64,000 nucleotides of DNA. Source: Rufibacter sp. XAAS-G3-1 (GTDB lineage Bacteria > Bacteroidota > Bacteroidia > Cytophagales > Hymenobacteraceae). Shown here piece after piece: positions 52,716-61,729 of the stretch. Within the stretch, counting starts at the first letter, position 1; each line of letters starts with the position of its first letter. A program made the position numbers and the translations under genes. Location: assembly GCF_013623775.1 (NCBI RefSeq), contig NZ_JABFAM010000012.1, positions 105,631 through 169,630 of the forward strand. Direction: 5' to 3'. The notes beneath the pieces were generated by a model. That model did not search any database. It was not told the origin of the DNA and saw nothing but the letters and a program-made list of their open reading frames with translations.

Positions 52716-53522
52716 CTATTGCTCTTTCAAAAACCACTCTATCGCCTCCTGTGAGATGTTGGCCGGAATCTCGTGATCCCCGTCAAACTCCAGGTAGTTG
52801 ACATTTAAGCCCTGGCGCTGTAAATCATGGTTGACCTGCCGACCGCAAGGATCAATGGGCAGCACGCCGTCGTTTACCCCGTGCGAAATGAACACCTCTG
52901 GCGAGCCATGTTTTTCACGGGAGAACGAGAAGCCCGGCGAAAAGGCAATGAGGTGCGTGAACAGGTCGCCGTTGGTCAAACCCAGACACAGCGCGTACGA
53001 GGCTCCGTCAGAGAAGCCGCCCAGGGCCATGTGCGTAGAGTCAACGGCATAGGTCTCCAAAACCTGGGCGATGGCCTGGTCTAGGAAGATAACATCTGGC
53101 CCGAAGGAGTCACTGACAATCACATCCCAGGTGTATTTGCGCGAAGCCGGGGCGATGAGGATAATGTTATGGGCATCGGCGTAGCGCTGGAGCAACCCCA
53201 TGCCTTGCTCTGGATTGCCGCCCGAGCCGTGCAACATCATCGCCAGCGCGGCGGGTTTTGCGGCGTCATACCCTTTTGGCACGTAGAGCAACCCATCTTT
53301 GCTGCCATCCGGCCCCAGCGGTTGCAGGCCCACGGTGGGCTCCTTTCCTGAAGTGGGTTCCCCGAACTTAGAGGAGAGGCGTCCTGTATTGTAGTTTTCT
53401 CTTTTAGTGATCATCCGGCCGGCTTCTTTACAGTTAGACAAAATGATGCATACGGCAAAAAGCCAGACAGTTATGCGGCAACCGGAGGTTAATTTCAGGA
53501 CAGGAAGGCCGAAGAAGAACAT
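52716..53522 (-). CDS. Alpha/beta hydrolase (PHB-depolymerase/phospholipase-like)
   Basis: The 268-residue protein has a lipoprotein-like start (IILSNC). The fold shows the oxyanion region MMLHGSGGNPEQG, the nucleophile elbow GGFSDGASYA (Ser), and later NDGVLPID and GDHEIPA (Asp and His). It looks like extracellular depolymerase/carboxylesterase-type enzymes related to polyhydroxybutyrate depolymerase. Substrate unknown. Transcribed alone. Confidence 0.85.
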   Translation of the reverse strand: MFFFGLPVLKLTSGCRITVWLFAVCIILSNCKEAGRMITKRENYNTGRLSSKFGEPTSGKEPTVGLQPLGPDGSKDGLLYVPKGYDAAKPAALAMMLHGSGGNPEQGMGLLQRYADAHNIILIAPASRKYTWDVIVSDSFGPDVIFLDQAIAQVLETYAVDSTHMALGGFSDGASYALCLGLTNGDLFTHLIAFSPGFSFSREKHGSPEVFISHGVNDGVLPIDPCGRQVNHDLQRQGLNVNYLEFDGDHEIPANISQEAIEWFLKEQ

Positions 53523-53710
53523 ACGCAGCTATGGGAAAGACCAGTTCTATCTTGTCTACGTCTGCTCCCAGTTGCTGAACACGTGGTTTGACCTTGTTTT
53601 CTGAAAATCAGGCGTAAAACGTCGCAATAATTCAGGTTTGTATTTAAGAACCTCTTTCAGAAAGCAGAAGAATAGATGAACCCGCCGCAAAGGGGGGCAT
53701 TCCCATTTCA

Positions 53711-54469
53711 TTACGAAACAGGTTCTTCAACATGCGCTAAGTTCCCGGTCTCTGCTGCGAAAGGAGTCACCATGAAAAGCAGTTCGTTCCGGTTCTTGCC
53801 CGCCAGTTGGATGGCTTCCATTTTGCGGAGGCAGTAGGTAATCTGGCGGCAGCGGTGCAAAGGCAGTTGCAAGGCCGTTGCCAGGTCGCGGTTGGAGAAG
53901 GGCTGGGGAAGAGTGGGCGGCAGGAACTGCAGGAAATCACTTGGCTGGGTGAAGCGGTGGGTACTGAGGACTTCCAGCAGTTTCCGGTCTTTGAGGCTCA
54001 CCTTTTTGCGGTGCTTGCTGCCCTTGCCATCGCGGCAGCGTACTTCCTCTTCCCGGATGACCGGAAACTCCAGCGTGAAATGGGCGTGCTTCACCAACTC
54101 CGGCAGGCGCACCAGTTCCTCAAAGAGATCAGTCAACGCGCCCCGGTACGTGGACTTGCGCCGCGAAAGCACCGACGTTCCTTTGCCGTCTACCTGCACC
54201 ACCCATTTCTCAAAGGTGATGGGGTGCAGCAAATGCACAGGATGGTCTTGTAACAGCGTCTGCAATTTGGGCCTGATGGCCGAAAAGTTACGCGTCTGTA
54301 TCTCTACCAACTGCGGGCCGCGCACCAAATCAATCACAAACCCATCTACCGGCACCTCAAACCTGTCCTGCGGCTGCGCATACCACCGTTTCAGGCCCGC
54401 GTGCAGGGAGCGTTCATTCTGTAGGTTGATTCCGTTTCGCTCAGCGGCGGGTTTCTCTGTCTCTTCCAA
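53711..54469 (-). CDS. PD-(D/E)XK-like nuclease with winged-helix C-terminus (unassigned)
   Basis: The 252-residue protein shows the layout of a PD-(D/E)XK nuclease: Glu19 in LQNERSLHAGLKRWY, Asp47 in GFVIDLVRG, and EIQ (56-58) in LVEIQTRNF, with Gln in place of the usual Lys. The C-terminal third (150-240) resembles a winged helix (SNRDLATALQLPLHRCRQIT). It may bind or cut DNA, but it lacks helicase or modification partners. Gene order gives no function. Start ATG at 54469. Confidence 0.6.
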   Translation of the reverse strand: MEETEKPAAERNGINLQNERSLHAGLKRWYAQPQDRFEVPVDGFVIDLVRGPQLVEIQTRNFSAIRPKLQTLLQDHPVHLLHPITFEKWVVQVDGKGTSVLSRRKSTYRGALTDLFEELVRLPELVKHAHFTLEFPVIREEEVRCRDGKGSKHRKKVSLKDRKLLEVLSTHRFTQPSDFLQFLPPTLPQPFSNRDLATALQLPLHRCRQITYCLRKMEAIQLAGKNRNELLFMVTPFAAETGNLAHVEEPVS

Positions 54470-55376
54470 TGCGGCTTAAGCTCCCTGTTTCAAAAATCGT
54501 CCCCAAAATTACAGATTCAGGGGCTTACGTGCACTTAGAAAATGTTTCCTCTTGTTGGTTTGTGGCATCAACTTGAACCGTTTTAGGGCTGTTTTCTGCA
54601 AAACAGTCTTAAAACAGAAACACGGTTGTGATTTCTCCGAGGTTACCTCAACTAGGTTCTTCCAGTTGGGAATTGTATCTGAAATTAACCGGTGGAGAGG
54701 GCAGGGTACGCTGTTGTTAAACTTCCTGTCTTTTTAGGAGTAGGAAGATAAAATATCGGTCTCTGCTCAGAAGACCAGAACACGTCCAATCAAAAGTGCG
54801 CAAAATGGAAATGCTTATTGGAAACAAGCAGACGCAACTGTTTACCACGGCGTACCCAAACCCCGGCCAGGAAACGGTGATATTGCTCCACGGCGGCCCG
54901 GGTGTGCCGGGAGGCATGACGTCTCTCGCGCATTGTTTATGGAGACCAGGGCAGTATTGGTGAAAGCAGAAGGCGCGTGGGGCGGCGGTATCCCACGGCC
55001 GCAAAGTATGTCGCACGTACCGTGGTCGCATCACCAGCCGGAGTTTGTGCGGGTGCTGAAAGAGCATTATGGGCTTTGAGGACTGTTCTAGCACATGAAG
55101 TGCTAGTGCCTGTGATAGACGGATGCTACGTCTGTTTAGGCCCTGTTTTCGCAAAAACAATCCAGAAACAGCGGTACAGGCAGATGCTTGCACCAGAGGG
55201 ATATAAGCCCAGAAAGGCATTGGTAAAGCCCGAAGCCCAAGCGGGGCTATGTGCTTGAACTTTCCAGATGATAACCCCAGCCACGGGTTTGAAGTAAACA
55301 TAGAGGTAAACCTATGGTAACGGAAGCCAAAAAATCTTACCTGTGCCTGCCATAGAATCCAACCTAACCTTCGGCC
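54470..55376. repeat. Gap with pseudogene and hairpins
   Basis: Family A hairpins lie at 54579-54616 and 55132-55171, the latter followed by GCGGTACAGGCAGATGCTTG, a word found in the linker of the 202-bp elements. The decayed hydrolase at 54805-55079 lies between. The GCACATGAAGTGC palindrome near 55091 is a local hairpin. The CheB promoter must be in the last 150 bases. Confidence 0.55.
54805..55079 (+). pseudogene. Decayed alpha/beta hydrolase (proline iminopeptidase-like)
   Basis: From ATG 54805 the frame reads MEMLIGNKQTQLF...VILLHGGPGVPGGMTSL and stops at 54961 after 52 codons; HGGPG is the oxyanion signature of proline iminopeptidase-type hydrolases. In another frame to 55079 it reads PRPQSMSHVPWSHQPEFVR then VLKEHYGL, which is the C-terminal helix of the same family. 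The middle, with the catalytic Ser, is missing, so the gene lost about two thirds of its length. Confidence 0.7.
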
Positions 55377-56438
55377 ATGCCAAACTACGCTAAATCCTCC
55401 AGAGGAGCTTCAAAACGGGACATTGTGGTGATTGGGTCATCGGCGGGGGGCGTGACGGCCTTGCTGGAGTTCACCAAAAGTTTACCCGCCGATTTCCCCG
55501 CCCCCATTTTCGTGGTGCAGCACGTAGCGCCTTACACGCACAGCATCCTGCCAGACCTTATCTCCCGAGTATCGGCGTTGAAGGCCAAATACCCCGAACA
55601 TGGCGAGAAATATAAGCCGGGGGTTATCTACATGGCCCCGCCAGACCATCACCTTCTGCTGGAAGACGACAAGGTGCTGGTGACCAAAGGGCCGAAGGAA
55701 AACAAATTCCGCCCTTCCATAGACGCGCTTTTCCGGTCGGCGGCCTATGTGCACGGGCCGCGCGTCATTGGCGTGGTGCTCACCGGGTATCTGGATGACG
55801 GTACCTCGGGGCTATGGACGGTGCAGCGGCTGGGCGGCAAAACCATTGTGCAAGACCCTAATGACGCCCCTTTCCCCGACATGCCCGCCAACGCCCTGGA
55901 GTTTGTGGAAGCAGACCACATCATCCCCTTAGCCGAGCTTTCGGCCTTGCTGGTTCGCCTCACTACCGAAGAAGCTCCGGCTGCGCCGAAGTTGCCTAAA
56001 AATGACTTGGAAAGGATTGAGATAGAAATCACCATCGCGCGGCAAGACAACGCCTTTGAAATGGGCATCATTGACAAAGGCACCCTCACGGCCTTTACCT
56101 GCCCAGATTGCCACGGCGCCTTAACGCAGTTGATTGAGGGAAACCTGATCCGGTTCCGCTGCCACACGGGGCACGCCTACACCATCAGTACCCTGCTGGC
56201 CGAGGTCACGGAATCGGTGGAAAGTATGCTGTACCAGGGCATGCGCGGCCTGGAGGAAACCAAGATGCTGCTGGAGCACATGGGCGAGCACTTCAAGGAA
56301 ACGAAGCAGCAGGAAGTAGCCGACTTATTCTTCCGGAAAGCCGAAGCAGCCGGAAAACAGGCCCGAGTCATCCATGACAACATCTTCAAACATGAACTCC
56401 TCAGCGGCGACGCACAGTACCAGAAGAAGAAGCTTTAA
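55377..56438 (+). CDS. CheB-type methylesterase (stand-alone)
   Basis: The 353-residue protein has the CheB catalytic domain (residues 1-190): GSSAGG with Ser22, VQHVAP with His49, and GYLDDGTSG with Asp141. The receiver domain of classic CheB is absent. The C-terminal region (about 225-350) has a CxxC...CHxGH pattern ([15 protein letters not shown]), so it may bind zinc, and a helical end. Without a receiver or CheR nearby it may act outside chemotaxis, for instance in a PAS/kinase circuit. Start ATG at 55377 ([10 protein letters not shown]). Confidence 0.9.
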   Translation: MPNYAKSSRGASKRDIVVIGSSAGGVTALLEFTKSLPADFPAPIFVVQHVAPYTHSILPDLISRVSALKAKYPEHGEKYKPGVIYMAPPDHHLLLEDDKVLVTKGPKENKFRPSIDALFRSAAYVHGPRVIGVVLTGYLDDGTSGLWTVQRLGGKTIVQDPNDAPFPDMPANALEFVEADHIIPLAELSALLVRLTTEEAPAAPKLPKNDLERIEIEITIARQDNAFEMGIIDKGTLTAFTCPDCHGALTQLIEGNLIRFRCHTGHAYTISTLLAEVTESVESMLYQGMRGLEETKMLLEHMGEHFKETKQQEVADLFFRKAEAAGKQARVIHDNIFKHELLSGDAQYQKKKL

Positions 56439-57106
56439 GCATTCATCTCATAACGCAGAAGCTGTTTAGAGTTTTACACCTGTTTTCATAGAAATAGCCT
56501 AAAAACGACGGTACAAGCAGATGCCTGCGGCAGTGTACAGACAACCATCTTGTTTAAGGCCTGTTTTCCTGAAACAAGCCTTAAACCAAAAGTGAACCCA
56601 GGTATTGAAAGAGGTTTTAGAGGCAACGTATATTCTTCAGTAACACTAACTTCGTCAATTCAACGCAGATTTTCCCCCACAGGGATTCCTTACGCATTCT
56701 GTCTTAGGGGGATGAGGAAGGCAGAAGAAGAGGCAGGCAACTTTCATTCAATGCGAAACAGCAGGAGTAAAGAACTGGGAATGCCAGCATCCGCATGAGC
56801 AATCATCCCCCTACCCCCTTCAGAGGAAGACAATCTGATATCGTGCTCTTCTGTATTAGAGTTATGGAGTAGGATGAGCCTCAAAGGAGGAATCCACATG
56901 GTGAAGCAGTCATACGACGGTTACCACGCCCATTGATTTCCGAGTTTGTAAACCCAGGTTTCTACCTTTTTGACCTCTTTTCTTTAAAACAGTCCATAAA
57001 CGCCTCTTCCTCTGCGGGAAATACCTAATTCCGGATTCTCAGTTAACAAAACGGTAGGAGGGGCGTACCCTTTAGCAGGAGTTAACCAATTGAAAAAGAT
57101 ACGCAT
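56439..57106. repeat. Gap with F half element, hairpins and family B copy
   Basis: The reversed half of the 202-bp element is at 56458-56543 (GAAGCTGTTTAGAGTTTT then hairpin A 56471-56507 then GTACAAGCAGATGCCTG). Further family A hairpins are at 56550-56587 and 56966-57002. A decayed family B element runs at about 56664-56831 (GATGAGCAATC arm, ATGCCAGCATCC interior). No gene. The SDR promoter probably lies near its end. Confidence 0.65.
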
Positions 57107-58444
57107 ATGATAGCAGTCATCACAGGAGCATCCAGCGGAATTGGGCGGGCCACCGCTTTTGAGTTTGCCCGCAAGGGGTATGAGTTGGTGTTGGCCGCCC
57201 GTTTCGGGGCCGGTTTAGACGAAGTGGTAGAGGAGTGTAACCGCCTGGGCGGAAGTGCCGTGGCCGTCCCCACGGATGTTTCCAAAGAGGAGGATGTCCA
57301 TGCGCTGGCCTTCCACGCCCAGTCCACGTTTGGTGGGTTTGATGTGTGGGTGAACAACGCCGCGGTAGGCTTGTTCGGGCACTTTGAGGAAATCCCCACC
57401 GAGGATATCCGCCAATTGATGGAAATCAATGTGTTCGGGTACATCTACGGGGCCCGGGCCGCCATCCGGCAGTTCCGTTTGCAGGGCTACGGGACGCTCA
57501 TCAACGTTTCATCCATGGCGGCACTGGTGGGGCAGCCCTTCTCCATCCCGTACACCATGAGCAAGTTTGCGGTACGGGGCATGAGCATCAGCCTCACCCA
57601 GGAGCTCGCCGATGAAGAAGACATCCATGTGTGCTGCGTGCTGCCCTCCGTCATTGACACGCCTATCTTCCAGCACGCCGGTAACTACATGGGCAAGGCG
57701 GTTAAAGCCCCTAACCCGGTGATTCCGGCCAAACGGGTGGCCAAAGCCATTTACCGCCTCACCAAAAAGCCGCAGGAGCAGGTAACGGTAGGCAACATGA
57801 GCCGCATGATGCGGTTCCAGCGCATGGTGTCACCGGCCTTGCTGTTTGATAAGTACATGCAGAAGATGATCGCCCAGAACCATTTCAAGAACAAGCCTTC
57901 GGGTTCGTTCCAAGGCAATTTGTACGAGCCGATGACCAACTGGAACAAGGTGAACGGTGGCTGGCTGCCCGAGGATTCAAGCAAAAAAGGCAAGACCTTC
58001 GGGGTGTTGGCGGGCGTCGCACTGGCCGGGGCCGTGGGGTATTACCTCCTGCAGCACAAGAAAGGTTCTGGCTATGGTACCACCTCGCGGCAAAGATCCG
58101 CTTCCAGCCCCGCCACGTATCCGGTAGCCGCCGATTATACCACCGGCACCCTGAGCGGTACCCCGGGAGGACATGGGAGCAGCCCAGACATGACCAGCGA
58201 GAGACCCGAGAATGCCCTTGCCAGCTCAGAAAACATCATCATTGACAACCGTTCTGAAATAGGAGGAAGCATCAGCGGCGGCTACGGCAGCACGTCTGCC
58301 GCCAGCGGTTCTGCTGACATCTACGGAACCGGCGTGGTAGGCCAAAGCGGCACCAACAACAGCGGAACCGATGACTACCGCCCCTCCAGCGATAATCTGG
58401 GCAAAGCACCCGGTACCACTGGCGCTACCCCTGGAACCCTGTAA
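57107..58444 (+). CDS. Short-chain dehydrogenase with membrane helix and Ser/Gly-rich tail
   Basis: Residues 1-250 form a classical SDR: TGASSGIGRA for the cofactor, NNAAVGLFG, and the YTMSK catalytic pair (Tyr149, Lys153). The C-terminal 150 residues add a possible membrane helix (GVLAGVALAGAVGYYLLQ) and a Gly/Ser/Thr-rich tail that starts near residue 325. Family members reduce or oxidise small alcohols/ketones. The tail is unusual and suggests anchoring or a linker. Start ATG at 57107 (MIAVITGASS). A terminator follows. Confidence 0.9.
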   Translation: MIAVITGASSGIGRATAFEFARKGYELVLAARFGAGLDEVVEECNRLGGSAVAVPTDVSKEEDVHALAFHAQSTFGGFDVWVNNAAVGLFGHFEEIPTEDIRQLMEINVFGYIYGARAAIRQFRLQGYGTLINVSSMAALVGQPFSIPYTMSKFAVRGMSISLTQELADEEDIHVCCVLPSVIDTPIFQHAGNYMGKAVKAPNPVIPAKRVAKAIYRLTKKPQEQVTVGNMSRMMRFQRMVSPALLFDKYMQKMIAQNHFKNKPSGSFQGNLYEPMTNWNKVNGGWLPEDSSKKGKTFGVLAGVALAGAVGYYLLQHKKGSGYGTTSRQRSASSPATYPVAADYTTGTLSGTPGGHGSSPDMTSERPENALASSENIIIDNRSEIGGSISGGYGSTSAASGSADIYGTGVVGQSGTNNSGTDDYRPSSDNLGKAPGTTGATPGTL

Positions 58445-58467
58445 TTCAAGAACCACCTGATGAAAGC

Positions 58468-58493
58468 AAGCAGCCAGGGGGCCCTGGCTGCTT
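58468..58493 (+). terminator. Terminator of SDR gene
   Basis: AAGCAGCCAGGG pairs exactly with CCCTGGCTGCTT across a 2-base loop, followed by TATC. It lies 24 bases after the stop. Confidence 0.85.
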
Positions 58494-58660
58494 TATCAGA
58501 TAGCCTGATGTAGAACTGCGAGTAGTTTCTGGCGAGGCTGGAGACTCGCTTCATCCCAGGTCACGAGACGGGAGTCTCGCGCCAGCTTTTTATTGTTTCG
58601 CCCAGCAATAGCGCCTGCTCCAAAGACCTCGTAGTGTGCGCAGCTCCTACGAGCGTCTCT

Positions 58661-58714
58661 GCCCCTGCCGTTTCGGAACTGTTTTCCCCAAAACAGTTCC
58701 GAAACGGCAGGGGC
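58661..58714. repeat. Family A hairpin with perfect 25-bp arms
   Basis: Left arm 58661-58685 and right arm 58690-58714 match exactly around loop CCCC. It ends a family C module, as at 1331 and 28517. The very high pairing suggests recent origin or selection for the fold. Confidence 0.9.
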
Positions 58715-59019
58715 AAAACTCTTGCTGTTTGGGAGTTCCACTCCCGAACCTGCCTGTTGCGGAGTTCCACTCCGCCGGGAACCAGGGGCAAAAAAGGAGG
58801 GTTGAACTCCCCGGCAGCGTGCCTCCGGAGTGGAACTCCGAAAGAGCGATTTTAACCTAATATACCCGCTGCTGCGTTTCGGGGCCGTTTTCCCAAAAAC
58901 AGCCCCGAAACGCAGCAGCAATTGGAAAGGGGTTAAGATGAAGTCTCCTACAAATGCCAAGTTAGTGAATCCAGTTTAGCCCTAAAAACCAGAAAAACCA
59001 CTAGAAACGGAGGTGCGGT

Positions 59020-60444
59020 ATGAACAAGTGGAAAAGATACGTGCGGGAGTACAGGGTTCTGTTTTTACTCTGTTTTCTGCAAATAGGCTGTAAACAGGCC
59101 CCGCCGCAAAACGCTGGGCAATCAGCCCCCACGCAGCCCGTAGCGCAAAGAAAAGACAAGGCTGTCACGCTCAACATCCCTAATTACCCGCTCCGGAATG
59201 AACAGGATTTAGATATTCTCCTGCAGGAGATTGGCGACGCCCGGGTAGTGTTGCTGGGCGAAGCTTCGCACGGAACGGCAGAATATTATACCTGGCGCGC
59301 GGCCATCACCAAACGGCTCATGCAGGAAAAAGGCTTCGACTTTATGGCCGTGGAAGGTGAGTGGGCCGATTCCTATCGGGTAAACCAGTTCATCAAAGGG
59401 CCCAGAAAAGATAGTGCAGCTACGGTAAACCTACTGGAACAATACAACCGCTGGCCCACCTGGATGTGGGGCAACTATGAAGTGGCCTCGCTGGTGACCT
59501 GGCTCAACGGCTACAACCAAGGCAAACCGGCCGCGGAGAAAGTGGGTTTCTACGGCCTGGATGTGTACTGCCTCTGGGAGTCCATGACCGAGCTCATGCC
59601 CTACGTCAAAAACAACCCTGATCTTGCTAAAGCCGCCCGCGGCGTGCACCAGTGCTTTCAGCCCTTTAGTGCAGATGCCATGGAATACGCGCAGGCCGTC
59701 GCGTATGCCTCGGCCAATTGCCGCGCCCAGACCAGCCGCCTCTGGAAAGAGATGCAGAAACTGAATCCATCAGGAAACACCTGGTCATCTGAGGCACAGT
59801 TTGTGGCAGAGCAAAACGCCCTGGTGGCCCTGAACGGGGAACGCTATTACCGCGCCGCCGTGAGCAGCAACACCGAGTCCTGGAACATCCGCGACCACCA
59901 CATGGCACAAACCCTCAAACGCCTCCTCGACTTCCACGGCCCCAATGCCAAAGCCGTGATCTGGGAACACAACACCCACGTGGGCGACGCCCGCTACACC
60001 GACATGGCCAGCAGCGGCGAGGTGAACGTGGGCCAACTGGTGCGCAAAGAATACGGCGAGGAGAATGTCTTTATCGTGGGTTTCGGATCGCACCGGGGCA
60101 CCGTGATTGCGGCCGGAAGCTGGGGCGCGCCCGTCAAGACCATGGCGGTGCCACCCGCCACCCAAGGCAGTTGGGAGCAGATTCTGCACCAGTTAAGCCC
60201 TACCGACAAGATCATCCTGTCAAAGGACATACGGGATAACAAGGTGTTGAACAAACCGGTGGGGCATAGGGCCATTGGCGTGGTGTATAACCCTAAGCTG
60301 GAACACCTGGGCAATTACGTGCCCTCCGTGATGCCCAAGCGCTATGATGCCTTCATTTTCCTGGACAGCACCCGCGCCCTGCGCCCCATTGAAACCATCA
60401 CCGTCCGGAATGAACCACCCGATTTATACCCGTCCGGCACCTAA
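59020..60444 (+). CDS. Erythromycin-esterase-family lipoprotein
   Basis: The 474-residue protein starts with a lipobox (LQIGCKQA, Cys near 24). The catalytic domain has VVLLGEASHGTAEYY then the MAVEGEWADSYRVN block, EHNTHVGDARYTDM and the C-terminal GFGSHRGTVIAAG, as in the EreA/Ere-like family. Members hydrolyse macrolides or have other esterase roles; I would not infer resistance. A family A hairpin remnant lies in the signal-peptide codons (59060-59096). Start ATG 59020. Confidence 0.9.
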   Translation: MNKWKRYVREYRVLFLLCFLQIGCKQAPPQNAGQSAPTQPVAQRKDKAVTLNIPNYPLRNEQDLDILLQEIGDARVVLLGEASHGTAEYYTWRAAITKRLMQEKGFDFMAVEGEWADSYRVNQFIKGPRKDSAATVNLLEQYNRWPTWMWGNYEVASLVTWLNGYNQGKPAAEKVGFYGLDVYCLWESMTELMPYVKNNPDLAKAARGVHQCFQPFSADAMEYAQAVAYASANCRAQTSRLWKEMQKLNPSGNTWSSEAQFVAEQNALVALNGERYYRAAVSSNTESWNIRDHHMAQTLKRLLDFHGPNAKAVIWEHNTHVGDARYTDMASSGEVNVGQLVRKEYGEENVFIVGFGSHRGTVIAAGSWGAPVKTMAVPPATQGSWEQILHQLSPTDKIILSKDIRDNKVLNKPVGHRAIGVVYNPKLEHLGNYVPSVMPKRYDAFIFLDSTRALRPIETITVRNEPPDLYPSGT

Positions 60445-60553
60445 ATCCGTATCCTTGTTTTATAACTTTTTTATGTGAAGGCATAGGCGTACCTGAGCGT
60501 GTATGCCTACTCATAAATAAAATAGCACATCTTTGCGCCCTCACGTTAGTACA
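60445..60553. promoter_or_regulatory. Promoter gap of MFS gene
   Basis: CATCTTTG near 60527-60534 is one base off TAnnTTTG and about 20 bases before the ATG at 60554. A -33 element is not clear. Confidence 0.4.
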
Positions 60554-61729
60554 ATGCAGTTAATACAAAAGCAAAGGATATTCCTTAGTGTTTTCTTTTT
60601 CCTCTCCGGATTTAACTTTTCCAGTTGGGCCTCCAGAATTCCCACCATCAAACAAGCCTTAGACCTTAACGAGGCACAGTTGGGGACTATTCTGCTCACC
60701 ATGCCCGTTTCTTCCTTGATTGGCGTGCCCTTGTCTGGCTGGTTGGTTTCCCGCTTTGAGACCAGAATTCCGCTGTCCGTGGGCTTTTTGCTGAACTCCG
60801 TGGCCTTGTCCCTGATTGCGTTTGCGGCAACGCCGATCATGCTGTCATTGGTCTTGTTTCTGTTCTCGCTGAGCATGCGCATCTTCAATATCTCGGTGAA
60901 CACCCAAGCCATCACCCTCCAAAAGCAGTTTGATAAGAAAATAAACGGCTCATTTCACGGGCTCTGGAGCACCGGCGGCATCCTGGGCGTGGGCTTCACC
61001 ACTTTACTGATTTTGATGGATGTGCCCATGGTGCCGCACCTGCTCACGGTGTCGGTGATTAGTGTGCTGACCACTCTTTTCTCTTTCCAGTACCTCTTGC
61101 GCAACGACCAATCTACCTCCGGTAATAAACTCTCCTTCAAAAAGCCCGACCCGTATATTCTGTATTTGGGTCTGCTGGTGTTTTTCGCCGCTGTCTGCGA
61201 AGGGGGCATGTTTGATTGGAGCGGTATTTATTTTCAGCAGGTAGTGAAAGAAGATGTGTTCACGGTGGGCTACCTCACGTTTATGACGTTCATGGCGCTC
61301 TCCCGGTTTGTGTCTGATAGCATCATTGACAAAATAGGCATGGCCACCACCTACATGCTGAGCGGCGTCTTCATCTTCTCGGGCATCACTTTGGCCATTC
61401 TGTTCCCTACTTTCTGGCCCGCCATGATTGGTTTTTCCCTGGTGGGGTTTGGGACGGCTTCCGTGATTCCTATGACCTATACACTGGCAGGAGCTTCCAA
61501 AACCTATTCGCCAGGCATCGCCATTTCCCTCATTGCCACCTTCGGGATTGTGGGGATGTTGATTGGGCCGCCCATGATTGGGTACCTGGCGCATGCTTTT
61601 AGCCTAAAAACCTCCTTTATCGCCTTTGCGGTGGCCGGCCTCATGCTCATTCCCTTCATCAGACTGTTCTTCCGGCTGAAGCAACCTGAGCATGAAGCAT
61701 ATGACCTGGGTGCCAAAGAGGTGGCGTAA
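60554..61729 (+). CDS. MFS transporter
   Basis: From ATG 60554 (MQLIQKQRIFLSVFFF) the protein is 391 residues with about 12 membrane helices. Charged loops such as SRIPTIKQAL and SRFETRIP after helix pairs fit the major facilitator layout, and the chain resembles the FucP/YbjJ-type branch. Substrate cannot be named. An upstream TTG at 60533 would add 7 residues; I did not use it. The gene is alone. Confidence 0.88.
   Translation: MQLIQKQRIFLSVFFFLSGFNFSSWASRIPTIKQALDLNEAQLGTILLTMPVSSLIGVPLSGWLVSRFETRIPLSVGFLLNSVALSLIAFAATPIMLSLVLFLFSLSMRIFNISVNTQAITLQKQFDKKINGSFHGLWSTGGILGVGFTTLLILMDVPMVPHLLTVSVISVLTTLFSFQYLLRNDQSTSGNKLSFKKPDPYILYLGLLVFFAAVCEGGMFDWSGIYFQQVVKEDVFTVGYLTFMTFMALSRFVSDSIIDKIGMATTYMLSGVFIFSGITLAILFPTFWPAMIGFSLVGFGTASVIPMTYTLAGASKTYSPGIAISLIATFGIVGMLIGPPMIGYLAHAFSLKTSFIAFAVAGLMLIPFIRLFFRLKQPEHEAYDLGAKEVA

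Larger units (their letters stand above)
58445..59019. repeat. Repeat-rich gap (terminator, C module, palindromes)
   Basis: Terminator at 58468-58493; a family C module at about 58510-58660; a family A hairpin with perfect 25-base arms at 58661-58714; family H palindromes at 58734-58778 and 58827-58843; and another family A hairpin at 58868-58919. No gene. Short frames follow repeats. Confidence 0.7.

Noticed and set aside
52396..52737. 113-codon minus frame in the AT-rich gap
   Set aside because: It overlaps the hydrolase end, has low complexity and no family match.
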